A stretch of DNA of 64,000 bases from Spirodela intermedia (taxonomy: Eukaryota > Streptophyta > Magnoliopsida > Alismatales > Araceae): the NCBI GenBank assembly GCA_902729315.2, contig LR746265.1, forward strand, positions 7,322,892-7,386,891. The letters run 5' to 3'. How positions within the stretch are numbered: the stretch's first letter is position 1; every line of letters starts with the position of its first letter. The notes under the pieces are model-generated. The model made no database searches, had not been told where the DNA came from, and was given only the letters and a program-made list of their open reading frames with translations. The position numbers and the translations under genes are program-made. Of the stretch, positions 1 to 13,290 are shown piece by piece.

Positions 1-3000
1 ACAATTTCAATGATGACCAAGTTTATTCTATAAATTTTTGTAAGCATCAATGGTTGTGTCAAACTATGATCTTCACTATTTTTATTGTTGGTGAGTTATT
101 AGCATAGTAAAAAAATGTAATCTATTCTATCCACCATGATATGTTTATGGTACAATTATAATGCTGAAAAAATCAAATTATCTTGTGTGGTCAAATCCAT
201 AAAAATGATTCAATGATCTTAGATAAAATAGTACATCTTACATATTTTAATTCAACATGTTGAGTAAAAGTTTTTAATCAATGAGATTTAAAATAACTTA
301 TTGAAATGTACACATCACATTGGTTCAAATATTGATTCTACTTTAAAATTTATACTGATTTTATCAATCATGGATGAAATGTAAAAAATCAAAAAATTAA
401 TTTATTGAATTTAGTTAGAATACTTGACTGTTTTTTTAATTAATATATATTTAAATTTTAATTAAGTGCACATAAGCCAAATCTGCCCACAAAAAGTTAA
501 CTATTAAAATTACAACGATATATTCATAAAATGTTTTTATGACTAACATCATTATTTGGGAAATCAATTGTGAATGTGTAAAAATCTAACGGACAATGAA
601 ATTCAAAGATTTCAATTTTTTTGTAAATTTTATAAGATTAACTTACATTTTATGATAGTTTAAGTTCAAGACTTAATGGGACATCAATTGACCTCCTTTC
701 TAGCCATTAGATATGACCTTTGAACTACTCAAAACTCAGCTTGTAAAAGAGAAAACTTCATGCCCCATCAAATATGAGAATAGGGAAAGTTGAAATATCC
801 ACATACACTACAAAAAGTCTACGTAACCTATAAGCTCTTAGAAAGAGAAAAAAACTGGCTACTACTAAGACATTTAAGAGGAAGATTTTCTCTAAGATTT
901 GCACCTACAAAGTAATTAGAGAGAGATGCCAAATGATAATGTTCTATTTTCATATGCAAAGTATAATAAAAATAGTGTAAATATCATATTATTGTTATGA
1001 AAATGATATAGAATTGGTGAAAAATGTGATTTATACATTTTATTTTTGTATGACTTTTGATGATTTTTCTAAGTCAAATTAAGAATGAACATATTAGCAT
1101 ATGCTTAAATATATCTATTGATTTTTTATGGAAATATTATTTAAGTATTAAAATGAAAATGTGAAAGTAAAAATATTATTTATATTGTGTTTCTTATTTT
1201 AACCTATTTTATTTGAGTTTTGTTGCATTTTCCAAGGCTCAAAAGTTTTGAGAAGAATCATATGAATTTTAGGATCAAGGAAACAACCCATTTTTGTAAG
1301 CTCCTCTTAACTCCATGAGAAGAACTACTAGAGCATGAAAGGAGGCTTCATTCAAGTCCACAAAAAGCCCATTAGAAGGCCTTCATTCAAGTCCATGAAA
1401 AGTGTATTAAGCGAGAGCTTCTAGAAGGGTCAAAAGAATATAAAAAAATATTTGCTAAAATAAGAGGTAGTTATGGAGTGGGAGGTTAGGATGTTGATGT
1501 CATCAAGCCATGACCCTTGACAGCAATAAAATGGAGGAATGAGGGGAAAACGGGGGTTGGCTGGTTGGTGGATGGACCTAAGCAAGGAAGAAAGTTGAAG
1601 AGCAAGGGAAGAGCAAGGAGAATCTTAGAACTAGTTCACTATGTTCAATAGAGTTCTTTGTAATTTAAATTTTCATTATTGTTATTTCATTTTATTTTTA
1701 TTCTTTAAGTGTCTGACATTGATAAGAAAGACTCTTCTCTTGAATTTATTTAATCTCAAGTGTTTTGTTCTTCTCATTTTCTTATATGACCAGAAGGAAA
1801 GGAGAGCTTTAATTTTGTTATAAGTTTTCATCATTATGAATTTAATTAAATTTTAATAATAATTGATTGCACTATCTTTTCTCATCCTTGGGTGACAAAG
1901 AAGGAAAGGAAATATTTATATTTGAATTTTTCATATTTAATTAAAATTTAATATTTTAAATAAAAGTTTCCTAAGGATTCTACTACTTGACAAATAAGTG
2001 AGTCTATTTTTTTTTTAACCATGAATTTATTTATCCTTGATTGACAACCAATGTAGTTCTATAGTTCATTTAATTTTATTTTATTTAAAATCTTCACTTG
2101 AATATTCTCGAAGTCAATAGAATCTACTCTTTGAAAATTGTCCTTTTCATCTTTTCTCATCATAATTTATAAATTATTTTCCTCTGTTTATTTAAGCCTC
2201 ATCATTAAAACCCTCATTTATCTTATCTAAAGATGTTAAGAGAAACATACCTATGGAGTTATAATTGGTAAAAGAGGCTTGTAAGTAAGAAGATAAAGTT
2301 CCATCACTCATCTCATCCCATTTCATTTTTATTCTTTTCTTTTGTATCATATTCCTTGTTAGAAAATTAGAAACCTATTAAAACTAATTCTCACCATCCT
2401 TGAGGTTCAACTCGAACTTATACTAATACTAAAATTTATTTAGAAGACTCAACTATAGAAATTGTAAATTTTCATGCATTAAAACATGATGACTAATGCA
2501 TAATCACCAATTAATTGAAAAATAGAATAATATCAGTTAGAATAATGTCAAGATAAACTATTAATCAACACAAATACATTTATACTATGATTGAATTTAA
2601 TATTATACTTATAGCTTAGTAACTATACTAATAGTGTCATGAGCATAAACTTGAAGTTCATTTACACTTGTCTTCAACGACACTTTTGTTTGGTGAGCTA
2701 CAACCTATAAAACTAATGAATGATTGATAGTGTCTTAATAGATGTTAGGTGGGTTGGAATCCTATAAAGCTGATAGAGGTAATATTAAGTCAATTCATCC
2801 CGGCCCATATAAGTCAAATGTACTTTTTTTTTTTGAAAAAAGAAAATTTTCATTCAATGCTGCAAGTTTCACCTCGCTGTAGGGTTAGACGAGATAGATC
2901 TCATTCTTCCAAGGTCGTGAGGAGGAGAGAAGTCAATTTTACTTATAGCTTAGTAAGAAGTAATTCTATGTTATCTTCCTTAATTGTCATATGAAGAGAT

Positions 3001-3439
3001 CTAAAGCAATTCTTAGATATTTTCATATGAAAATTGAAATATTCCTTTTTAAAACATTTATGAAAACTAGACATAAAACTATGCTTATGTCATGTACTAG
3101 TACCATAATGGTTATAGAATGAATTAATAATAATTGTACTTTTCATAACCATGTCCACATGCTCCTCAACAGCATATGCCTTAAGGGAAGAATCATTATA
3201 TTGAGATCATAATGTGTTTGTACTATAAATGTTAGTTATTAAAATTATTTGAGGTGTCAATTTTATTATTGAATGTTATCTTACCATTTTTATAATGTGT
3301 TTTGAATGTACTATAATCTGTTTTAATTTATAGATGAAAATATTCAATATTAGTAATATTTCCTTAAATGATTATGATTTTTGATTATGTTCAGATATGG
3401 AGTTAAGTTATCTTTGTGATCACTTTGTAATTATTTAGT
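1..3439. other. AT-rich intergenic stretch with possible LTR-retrotransposon leader remnant
   Basis: No coding region can be supported here. The composition is strongly AT-rich with many stops in all frames. From about 1300 to 2480 the sequence resembles the LTR and untranslated leader of a Ty3/gypsy-type element. It has a denser purine-rich block at 1300-1640, an AT-rich part, and then a phrase near 2395-2440 (a 'ccttgaggttc' core followed by 'acttatactaatacta') of the kind found just before gag in plant gypsy elements. This is a resemblance judged by eye. No paired LTR, PBS or gag is seen, so it may be a fragment or chance. Confidence 0.3.
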
Positions 3440-4250
3440 GAAAAATTTCTAGAATATTTCTCTAAGTTGTTTATGCTGGTGATATGCTGATCATATGCTC
3501 TTAGATACCAAACAACCAAAGAAAAGGGTTTTTGGTAAAACTCTTTTGGAAAATGACTTCTTAGGAATAGTAGTCGCTCGTGTGGACCACAATATTGTTT
3601 TTCATACATGAAGGATGATGGATTTAAGTTAGAAGACATGAATGTGTGGCATGGTACCCATGATATTCCTCTTGGAAACAAAATGCTGCATTGTGGCCAT
3701 GAAGTGATTAATGAACTCAATGGCAAGGCAAAGTACATAAGAAAATCAGGTAAACTTAATTATAAAAAAAATAACCAGCCATAGTATTGCCTTCACCATG
3801 ACATGTCAATTCAAGGATAATTATCTTGGCAAGGGTCTTATGAATAGAAAAATGAAAAATGTGGATGTTATGGAGATAATAGCTATGTTACATCAATAAC
3901 CAATAGAACATTTACTGCTAGGCATTGTAATTAATTGGGCACAAGTTAGTGTCTTTGGGGAGAATGAAAAAACACTATGGAACATAAACCCATTGATTGC
4001 AACATCAATCGCCCATGTAAGATTTTGATGCTAATTGCAATCCAACAACCATGTTTTTCATAAAAGGACTGATAATATTGGATTTAATTATCATTTAATT
4101 GAAGAAACTATAATTAATAAAAGAGACTCCAATCCTTACAACATATCCAAATAAAAGATTGTAGACCCATTTACAAAACCTAAGATCTTCATTTTGTGTC
4201 ATAAGCTGGGCATCAAATACATCTATCAACGTTCAAACTATTTAGCTTTG
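3440..4250 (+). mobile_element. Decayed Ty1/copia-like pol remnant (RT end and RNase H end)
   Basis: Two stretches read like the end of a copia polyprotein on the + strand, interrupted by stops and frame changes. Around 3468-3500 the translation VYAGDMLIIC resembles the copia reverse-transcriptase motif YVDDMLII, with the catalytic YVDD changed to YAGD. Around 4066-4222 the frame gives TDNIGFNYHLIEE, then after a stop VDPFTKP and HKLGIKYIY. These match the usual copia RNase H tail pattern of 'IDxxYHxIRE ... ADxFTKP ... LGI'. The catalytic change and the stops show it is dead. No LTRs were found, so the boundaries are approximate. Confidence 0.5.
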
Positions 4251-4719
4251 TGAATAGGCCAAGCTCTTGGATTACTCACAAGTCGTGAGTTTTTTTTTTA
4301 ATATTTTCTCTTTATTTTTTATTTTCAAGAAGAGGAGAAAAAGACTTAGATTATTTACATAGCTTAAAGATGAGAAAAAAGAAGCACATCATTACTCAAT
4401 CGGTGACTATGACCTTAGAAGCACGTGGTCAATGTCAGATTAGCTTTTACTATTTTGGGGTTTGAATGATAATTTGACAGTTTAGAGATTAATCAGCTCA
4501 AACTCTAACAAAAATCATCATATAAATGTAGAAGGTGCCATATATCCATATCACTACATTCCTAAATTCACGTGCTTCTCTAAATGTCGTTGACAAAAGT
4601 ATGCCCAGGACCCTTTTGGACTGTGGGAGGTGGCTTCTACCTGATGAACTTATGATAGAGAGAGAGAGAGAGAGAGAGGACGAGAGCGAGAGAGCAAGAG
4701 AGAGAGAGAGAGAGCGAGA

Positions 4720-4755
<36 letters not shown>

Positions 4756-5560
4756 AAATTTTTTCGTCACCAGGGCGCATGAATCTTCTCTCCGGCGGCG
4801 TAAAATCCTCGTTTTTCCGTCTTGCCCCCGCATCAGCGTTCATCTAAGAATCTCTGGGGTCTCTGCACAAATATACACATCTTGAGGCCCTTTCGACAAT
4901 CATGTTCGTCTACAGCTATACATGAAATTCCCTTCTGCTCCTGACCGGGTCAGACCGGCCCCGTTGGACCAGCCCCCCTTCCTTTTGTTTGACCACCGAC
5001 TCTTTGACTCTACGCTAATCCTCCCGCGTCAACGAATACAAGAACTACCTTTCCTCGCCCACCCCCCCTTCTTTCTAAACCAAGTACAAAGAACATCTGT
5101 TATTTATTTATTTGTCAAAATGCCCCTATAATTGGGGACCTATGCCTAATTCTGAACGTGCAGATAGCTAGCGGGTGGGACTTTTGTGTAATTAAGCAGA
5201 CATGAACTGGTGCCTCAACTGCCGGCCGAGAGATAACGACGCTCGGTCCGCCCTCCGTTAGGCCGTCCTCGTCCGAGGCAACCCGGGCCGGCGGTTCAAC
5301 GCGGGGGCCACGAGCCCGGTTTCCGATCCGGCTGCACCACGTCAGCTCAGTAGGTGACCCAATCCGAGTGGGCTCGGGTTCTCCCGCGCTTTCCCACCGG
5401 TGAGAATCACGTTTTCCATTCGCAGATGCCAGGTGGACTCTCTGACTTCCAGGTGGCGGATTTCATCACCAACCGTCCATTTCGAGCCGATGGTAATGAT
5501 CGTCCCGGTTGAACCTGCAGTGTGGCCGCCCCCTAGAGCAGGACCAATGGCTTCCCTGTT
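4251..5560. other. Spacer upstream of the kinase gene with a (GA)n tract
   Basis: No gene is supported. A (GA)n tract with scattered GAGC interruptions lies at about 4656-4750. Open frames across it are Glu/Arg or Leu/Ser low-complexity shadows. From about 5170 to 5560 the GC content rises sharply, which marks the approach to the kinase promoter. Confidence 0.6.
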
Positions 5561-5572
5561 CTGCACTATAAG
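5543..5572 (+). promoter_or_regulatory. Likely core promoter of the receptor-like kinase
   Basis: A CCAAT box (accaatgg, 5543-5550) is followed by a TATA-like box (actataag, 5565-5572) about 185 bp before the proposed start codon. A (CT)n tract at about 5605-5633 would lie in the 5' leader, an arrangement common in plant promoters. This is inferred from motif and position only. Confidence 0.45.
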
Positions 5573-5602
5573 AAGGGGGAGAAAGAGAGCGGAGAGATAC
5601 TT

Positions 5603-5633
<31 letters not shown>

Positions 5634-5754
5634 TCTTTCTCTCCATCTCGTCGTCGTCCCTAAGGGCGGTGGCTGGCCGCGTTGGAGCAGCGGCGGAGGT
5701 GAGTTTCCGGAGGAGGAGGAGGAGGGAAGTGCAGCGGAGAAGGCGGCGGGGAGG

Positions 5755-7189
5755 ATGCTTGCAGCGGCGCTTTCGGCTGGCATCGCCGCCGGAGTTCTCT
5801 TAGCGGTCGCAGTTGCCGTCGTGTGCTTGTACGACGTAAGGATCCAGCGGCGCGGCGAGGACGGAAAGATCGCCGCCGTATGGCGGCGGAGGAAGTGGCC
5901 GTCGCCGGCGGGGAAGAGGGCTCCACGGGATCCGGAGAAGGGTCAGACGAGCGCGAGGGTAGCGGATGGACCAGACCTCCCCGAAGAGGAGGAGAAGCAG
6001 GTGACAGGGGAGGAGGAGACGAAGAAGCCAGAGGAAGAAGACGACGGTCGGCCGGACGCGGCTCTCTCGACTGTGCAAAAGTTCGCGTGGGAGGAGGTGG
6101 AGGAGATGACGGAGATGTTCTCGACGGCGGTGATCGGGGAGGGCGGCTTCAGCACCGTCTACCTCGCTCGGCTGGGCGCCGCCGCCGTCTCTTCCGCGGC
6201 CCTCGGGGCCGTCAAGGTCCACAGCAGTGGCAGCGGCAGCGAGCGCCTCCATCGCGCCTTCCGCCAGGAGCTCGAAGTTCTCCTCCGCCTTCGCCACCCC
6301 CACATCGTCCGGCTCCTCGGCTACTGCGACGACAGAGGTAAACCTAATAAACCTCCCGATCCAAGAATTCCCCCAATTCTCTACATCTACAATCTCCCGC
6401 CAAATCTCCATTCTCCCCTCCCCCGTACTCCCTCGCCCTAATTCGTCAGGATCGTCTTCTTCGCCGTTCTTCTGAAATCCTTCTCCCCTCTTCTGTGATG
6501 CGAATCTCTCAGAGGATGGAGCTCTGGTTCTGGAGTACGTCCCCAACGGAACCCTCCACGAGAAGCTTCACGGCGGCGACGGGGCCTTCGTCCTCCCCTG
6601 GGCGGCCCGCATGAGCGTCGCCCTGCAGCTGGCGCAGGCCGTCGAGCACCTCCACGACGGCTGCGGGCTCCCCATCGTGCACTGCGACCTCAAGGCCTCC
6701 AACGTCCTCCTCGACCGCTGCCTCGACTGCAAGCTCTGCGACTTCGGCTCCTCCCTCACCGGCTTTGAGTCGGCGGTGGCCCAGCGGCGTCACCACCCCA
6801 CGGTGATGGGGTCACCGGGGTACATTGACCCTCACTACCTCCGCACCGGCGTCGTCTCCAAGAAAGGCGACGTATACAGCTTCGGGGTGCTCCTGCTGGA
6901 GCTCCTCACCGGCGGCGAGGCTTTCTGCTCCGAGAAGGAGCTGATGCTCACGGTGGCGGTGGCCGGAGCGCTGCCGGCGGCCGGGGAAGATGGCCGGAAG
7001 AGGGTGCCGGAGCTGGTGGACCCCCGCCTGGGCGCCGCCTACGACGCGGCGGAGGCCGCCGTGGTGGCGGCACTGGCGGCGAGGTGCATTGCGGAGCAGC
7101 CCAGCGTGCGGCCGTCCATGTCAGAGGTCGCGAGGTCCCTCCGCCGGACGCTGCCGGCCGCTGGCCGCCTGGAGAAGCCGCCGTCGTGA
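5755..7189 (+). CDS. Receptor-like protein kinase, membrane-anchored, no ectodomain
   Basis: Two exons, 5755-6337 and 6513-7189, joined through a 175-bp GT-AG intron (phase 1), give 419 residues. Residues 3-26 form a hydrophobic membrane anchor at the extreme N-terminus, so there is almost no extracellular part. An acidic, low-complexity juxtamembrane linker follows. The kinase domain starts near 120: glycine loop G128-x-G-G with V135, ATP lysine K154 in AVKV, catalytic loop HCDLKASN at 251-258, DFG at 271-273, and activation segment GSPGYIDP near 294-301. The catalytic loop has Cys in place of Arg before D253, so this is a non-RD kinase, but K154, D253 and D271 are present and activity is plausible. 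The layout resembles the small plant group of 'probable receptor-like kinase At1g33260' type; that assignment is from memory of the family. It would act at the plasma membrane or an endomembrane, and its ligand or partner is unknown. Confidence 0.88.
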
Positions 7190-10100
7190 GCTCGAGATAT
7201 CATCGGTCCCGGTGGGGAAGAGGCATTGATGGCGTGACCCACCCGCGGTGGCACACGTGGCGGGAGGCAGGCCCTCTCAGCAGACATTTTCCCCGAAATG
7301 GAAACAAAATGCCCAAAGTAAAAAAGGGGGCGGCGGCGTGGCACGCAAGAAAGAGGAGGCGGAGGAGCACGGCGCCGCCGGCACGAGAGGGAGGGCGGAT
7401 GATGTAATAATGATATCTTAGGAGGGTAATATAGTCATTTAATGATGGCACTGCCAACTCCCAATACGGATGCCGTACACACAGTCGGGACACGTGTCCC
7501 CAAAGTCGGAATCCGGCCCGGAAATGGGGCGAAACCATCCGTCGGTCCTCTTACTTATTTCTTCTAAAATCCACTGAACGCACGGCTGTGATTCGCTGGA
7601 TTCGCTGTCTCTCCCCAGCCCTCACCTCTTCCGGGCCCAGCTGGCGTCGTCGTGGCAGAGAATGTGGAGCCTTAGTTACCCGTGTCAAAGGCAACTGAGG
7701 GGAAGTCGTCTGAGTGAACAGTCGAGAGCGAGAGAGGGGGACCACCGACCGGGATCACAGGAGGACTCCCAGTGGGTCAACGCCGTCTCTTGCCACCTTG
7801 ACCCTGTCGGTGCTCCCGTTTTCCCCGCCCTCGTCCTCGTCCTCCTCCCGGCTCTCCCCCCGTCAATTCCCCCCCGCCCTCCACCCCGACTCTGCGAGGA
7901 AGAAGACGTCCTTGTCGTCACCGATGGTTGCAGACGCCAGAGAGAGAGAGAGAGGTGAAGATCTGGGTTTACTGCTACTTCTCCGTGGTGATATTGGGGC
8001 ATTCAATGGAGCTCGCCCCGCTGGTGCAACTCGAGCGGGACGGGCGACCGTGAGGCGGTCCCCTCTATGGACGGACTACTCGTCTTCTTCTTCGTATGAT
8101 TCCTTTGCATGGGCGGGTCGGCGTCCGCTGGGGAGACTCGCTGCCAGGGCGGCGGCACCGCCGTACGCGGTGCCAGCCGGAGCGGAAGAGACAGCCGGGG
8201 GCGGAGGAGGACATTAAATGATAACGTGGACCGGAGTGCGGACGGGGGCTCACGGTGGGCATGTGAAGGGGCATGTGAGCATGTGATTACGGAGGAGCCT
8301 TTCTCTTAGCCTTTCTCTCTCTCTCTCTCCCTCTCTCGATATATATATATATCTCTGGTTTGTGAAGCGGTGATGGGGGGGGTTTACAATCATTCTAAGG
8401 GTTGCTTGCGTGACGGGGCTTGCTTTCTGCACCCCGTGCGACTCATGACCTCAGCGTCGCCTTCATGTGATCCGGCCGGTTCCACTGTTTGCTGGGGCTT
8501 CTCCACCGTTTATCTCTCTCTACTCCCTCTCCTGATTTGGACAAGTGTATCAGTGCCTCTCCATCTGGACATCCTTTCTCTCTCTACTGATTTGCTCGTG
8601 TACTGGCCGCTATTCCATCTCTCCTTTTCCTCTTTTGTCAACTGTTGCGTATCTCTCACTCTTTTCCTCCCTTCCTTTTCTCTCCCCCCACCGCTTCTCT
8701 CTCTCTCTATAAGTTGGCTGGGTGATGTCCGCCCTGAAGATCTCGGGCAGGGGACTCAATTGATGAACTCTCTCTCTCTCTCTCTCATACGGGGGTCGCG
8801 CAGGCGCCCACTTTCTCATTTCTACATTAAATGGGATAGAGAGAGAGAGAGAGAAGGGGGGGGGGGGGAGAGCTTTGGAGGACCGCGTGCAGGTCAAGTC
8901 CATCGCATTGAATAATCGACATTTACAGCCATTAAATAGCACTCCATTGCGTTTCGACAATCGTCATGTGGAGACATTATCCCAGACGAGTCACCTGAAA
9001 TAGAGAGAGCACGTGAAAGGAAAACCGCCCCCCCCCTCCCCCCATCCTTCTGTTTTACTGGCGACTGGTTATCTTATATCACTATCAATAAATTTACTAT
9101 TCAGTAGACAGGCTATTCAATATCATCAGAGGCCCCTTTCCTCCCGCCACGTGTTACTCTCTCTCTCTCTCTCTCTCTCTCCCCCTCCCTCCCTCCCTCC
9201 CTCTCTCTGGAAGTGATTGTCAACTGGGCGTAGATTTTTTCATAGGGGTCTGAGCTTGATTGATGTCTGAGCTTATGACAGGGCCTTGGAGACCCTCGTG
9301 TGATGAACTATGGACTAAAATGGACGATGATATCCCAATTTCGGCAATCAATTCAGGACGTGGTCAATCGTATCGGGGGTTTGAACGGAATCAAATCAGA
9401 AATAATAAATATATATTTTTCTCTTTTAACTGGGTCTGCCAATTAATGAAGAGCCTTACGAGAATAAATGCATGGCGCCGAAATACTCATCAGTAGCCTT
9501 AATATGATCCTTGGTAGCGGCCTTGGATTCCTCACAGTTGAAAAAGACTTACGGCTTCTGTTCCCCATCAATGGCCATTCAATCTCACGCAGAGGGTCTG
9601 GGCCATCAAGACTCCTCTCTCTCTCTCTCTCTCTCTCTATCCTGTTGCGCTGCTCAAGCCATTGATGAGCTGTGAGGCGGCCGTGAATGAACGAACGGGT
9701 TCGTCTTCTCGAAACTGAGAGTAATCGATTGAACTAAGCTAAAGATGCTGCTTGAGCGATATTTATTGGGATGCTTAAGTTCTCCAAACTTATGCATGAC
9801 TGGAAATAAGAGTGCGGGTCATCCACAAGGTATTCGAGTACTGCCCTTAAACGACCCGTTTTGCCACGTCCTAAATTAGGGTCTCCTCCTCGTGCCTCTA
9901 TTATCCTCACTCTCTCCCCGCTCCACCCCATCCCGCCCCCCCCGGGGCTCTTCCGATCACATGGATCCCTCCGTTCCATTTGTAGGGAATGATGGCTGGC
10001 ACTCTTGCATCCTACATAGTTTAGGAATATCTCAGAGAGAGAGAGAGTCAAAATTAAAAACACTCGGAGATTCGCTGTTTGATCCAACCATAAAAAGAGG

Positions 10101-10244
10101 ACCTCCTAATATTCTCTGGTGGCCGTTGGATTTATATATTGCTCGGTGAAATTGGAATCTCCATCAAGGTCGACGTTTCTTCCTTCTCCTCTTCATCTTA
10201 CATGCGTTCGAGATTTCTATAGAAGCCCTGAAACCTGTAAGACG
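7190..10244. other. Gene-poor spacer, GC-rich at first, with many CT/GA microsatellites
   Basis: No supported gene. The first 1 kb is GC-rich and gives several long but mutually overlapping open frames on both strands (for example 7714-8217). None shows a recognisable domain, and they overlap simple repeats. CT or GA tracts occur near 8310-8330, 8772-8786, 8838-8853, 9160-9205 and 9615-9640, with a G-run at 8855-8867. Confidence 0.5.
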
Positions 10245-10800
10245 ACTGGGTACAGCTTCAGCCAACCTAATCTGCAGTGTCTCCCTCATCTCGACGTGTG
10301 TTAGCCCGTCGTCGCCCCAAGGGCACCTTCGATTATTGATTCCCAAGATGATCGAGTCGCTGCCTTTGCACAATGAGAGAGAGAGAGATAGAGTGGCCAC
10401 GATGAACAAAAGAAAAAGGAGAGAATGACGTACCTCCTTCCTCGTCGGTGTGATCGACTTTATTAGAAACACTATGTTGGTTGGTGGGTCTCTTCCAGTT
10501 GGAGTCGCAGGGCAGGGCCGACGGGAGTTCATACCCAACGAACGGATATTCCTTTCTGGTAGTCAACGGATAAGGCCGGACTCCAGAGGGGGTAAAATAA
10601 CGGAGAGTTGGGGCTGACCCACGGTGAACAGGATCTGTGGGAAGGAGCTTCGCCTTGCAGATGCAGGCCGGAAAGCCGCTGTGCCCTCGCACGCATGGTT
10701 GGCTGATGATTTGGACGGCTCAACCGCGCTGACGTCGGCCCGCTGGAGGCGAATAGCCCGTGGCCCCTCGTCTTTACTTTGTCACGTCAATAGGAAGAAC
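10245..10800. repeat. Unknown dispersed repeat, copy 1
   Basis: This is the first of three diverged copies seen by eye. It starts near 'gggtacagcttcagcc' (10249), continues through a block with 'gttagcccgtcg', passes a 'gtgatcgactttat' block near 10450, and ends near a 'gatttggacg' block at about 10710-10750. Copies 2 and 3 share these landmarks in the same order and orientation. No coding capacity, terminal repeats or known family was recognised. Confidence 0.5.
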
Positions 10801-11444
10801 AGAAAACTAATTCCTTTTGCTAAATATTTATGTTGCCAATCATGTGGTTCTTGTATCTTAACAAGGGTTCTACAGTAATCTGTATGTAGGCGGATCTTGT
10901 CTCTTAACGGACCGGTCTGTTTGCATTGTCCTCATTACCCACCGCTGTCCAAGGAAAGGCATCTGAAGCGGCGAGGTTGAAAAAGACGGCGGCTCGTCGT
11001 CGTGGAGCGCCTGCCTGCCGCAGGCTGGAGCTCCCGCCGGCAGCGTTTTGCCTCCTGACGTTTCATCCCAGTTCGTCGATGGCGAAGGGAACGCCTGGCA
11101 ACGCTTCGACAAGTTGTTGAGTCCAATCGAGGCCTTGCTGCGGCCAGCGGAGCCAAGCGAGACCACTTCCAAAAGCTCTGGACCGTTGAGAAACCTTGCG
11201 GGTTTCCCCATAGAGGAGTCTGATTAGTGATTTAATGGGTCTCCTGTCAGATTAGGTTTCTCAAGGAACCTAGTGGGTCGGCGACTGAAGCTTAGAATGA
11301 ATCAGCACTCTTATTAAACTCCTCATTAGACTGAAGCTTAGAATAATGTCTGTAAAAGGTATGGACCCGTTATGATATCAATGCAGAGTCTCTTCTTCAT
11401 AATAATTTACATACAGATAGGTAAGGGGTGGGGGGGGGGGGGAG

Positions 11445-11502
<58 letters not shown>

Positions 11503-12449
11503 TAGATTTGGATGCACCGCATAATATAGGGTTCAGATCATTTGGGTCTCAACTAGGCTGATGGATGTGTAGGCAAACATGTGATATTTATGATGTTCAC
11601 AAATTAGCCATTTTTTAGAAGTTGAGGACTAATGAGCCTAAGAAGATTATCATGCTGGTGCTATTGATAGCTTCAAGCATGGTAAGGTTTCGTAGTAAAT
11701 TACAAATATCGTGTTGTGATATTGGTTAAATAAAATATTATAGTAGTTTTATTAACTTACTGAATTATCAAAAACGTAGGAAATTAGATGAGGTCGGCAT
11801 GATCTCTGCCGGCATATGTCTAAAAGACCTTGTTCTTAGATATATCATAAGTAATGATTAAACCGTTGTGGGAAAATGAAGTGTTGCCTGCAATTAGCGA
11901 CATATAGTTTGTTGAACTCAAAGATGATGATTCTTTGGAGAAAAATCTGCTGCTGTCGACCTATTTCATTATAATAGAACAGCCCTATGACGGGTAGGTA
12001 TTGTGTGGAGGCTAGGAATGGGAATCCTCATCTTTTCAAACCCCGTGCGAGGGATCATCAGCAGACAGAGCCAATAGACTAACTCCAGGGTCAACGGTAG
12101 CGGGCGTGTTCGACAAGCTGAAGATGTTCCTTTCAGGATACTTGCAAGTTCACCTTCCTCTTTCGCGACCGGAGATTGACTCAGGAGGCGATCTTATCCG
12201 GGCTTAGTGCGTCACTCACTCACTCTCTCTCGCTCTCGTCCTCTCCCGCAACATTTACCAGCTCCAGAATGGTCTGTTTCGATTTCTCGTACTAAACATC
12301 AGTATGGTTCTTCAGGGTAACGAGATGGGCTGTCCTTAGTCACATGGGTCAGCTAGAGAGAGGCCGTGCGAGAGGGGGGGAAGAGGGGGAAGAGAAGGAC
12401 AGAGAGAGAAAGGGAGGGTGGGAAACACCCAACACTCCAGGCGGGAAAG
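10801..12449. other. Spacer with poly-G and long (GA)n tract
   Basis: No gene is supported. A run of G (about 11424-11442) passes directly into an uninterrupted (GA)n tract ending at 11498. The remainder is unremarkable AT-leaning sequence. Confidence 0.55.
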
Positions 12450-13290
12450 CCGTGGATGAATTGGGTTGTTGTCAACGGAGACGTCTGTGAACAGAATCCA
12501 TGCATCCCAAGGGAGAGACGCACTAAGCCGTCGGATCAGCCTAAAATTCCGTGATGATGGAATCTTCATCGAAAGCAGAAGACCTCTCCAATCAATCGAG
12601 AAATAAATTAAATAAACGATTAAAATTACGTTCACCCGACAGTCTATTTATTGTCGAAGAAGAAGAAGAGAAGTGTGTTCTCCCCGTTAGACCGGATACA
12701 GCTCTCTCCCGGCAACTTAATCAACTGTGTCTCCTTCATGAAGACGTGGGCATCTTAGCCACCCGGTGGACGTCGGCGTCTGTTAGCCCGTCGCCAGCAG
12801 AAGGGTGCTGTGCACGATTTATTCTCCGGCTGAACGAAATGATGCCTTTGCACCAGGAAAGAGAAACCAGAGACGAGAGGAAAACGTGGAGAGAGTGACG
12901 TCTCTCCGAGTTATTCCTCTCCTCCATCCGCGTTGGCGTGGTCGACTTTATCAGAAGCCCTAGGTTAGTTCGCGGGTCTGTTCCAAGTAGAGACGGTGGG
13001 CTCGGGCAAAGAGGTTTTATTCCAACGAGTCGATACTTGTCAGTTGTCTATAGATAAGGACTCTTTCCACAGCAGGCGCAGCAATGGATGATCCGCGGAG
13101 AAGAAGACCTGTGTGATTTCTGGAGTCGTCCGAAGAGGGGCGGAGGCTTCCCCATCGCCTCCGGCAGCAGCTTCGGTCATGACTGGCCGCCCTGCCGTCA
13201 CACGCACGGGTTACTGTTGATTTGGACGCCGTAACCGCCGGCCGGAGGCAGACAGATGACGAGTCCTCGTCTATGTTTAAAAATGACGAG
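12450..13290. repeat. Unknown dispersed repeat, copy 2
   Basis: Best preserved of the three copies. The core runs from 'cggatacagctc' (12693) through 'tgttagcccgtcgcc' near 12780, 'gtggtcgactttatcagaa' near 12938, 'agataaggactc' near 13050, and 'gatttggacgccg' near 13218. The upstream part (about 12470-12545, with 'agccgtcggatca') resembles 15915-15985 near copy 3. No protein family is recognisable on either strand. Confidence 0.5.

Noticed and set aside
5800-6546. 248-residue minus-strand frame opposite the kinase
   Set aside because: Antisense shadow of GC-rich coding sequence; the plus strand shows a full set of kinase motifs.
7714-8217. 167-residue plus-strand frame and an overlapping 105-residue minus-strand frame in GC-rich DNA
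   Set aside because: Open frames occur on both strands at once because of high GC; low complexity, GA repeats inside, no motif.
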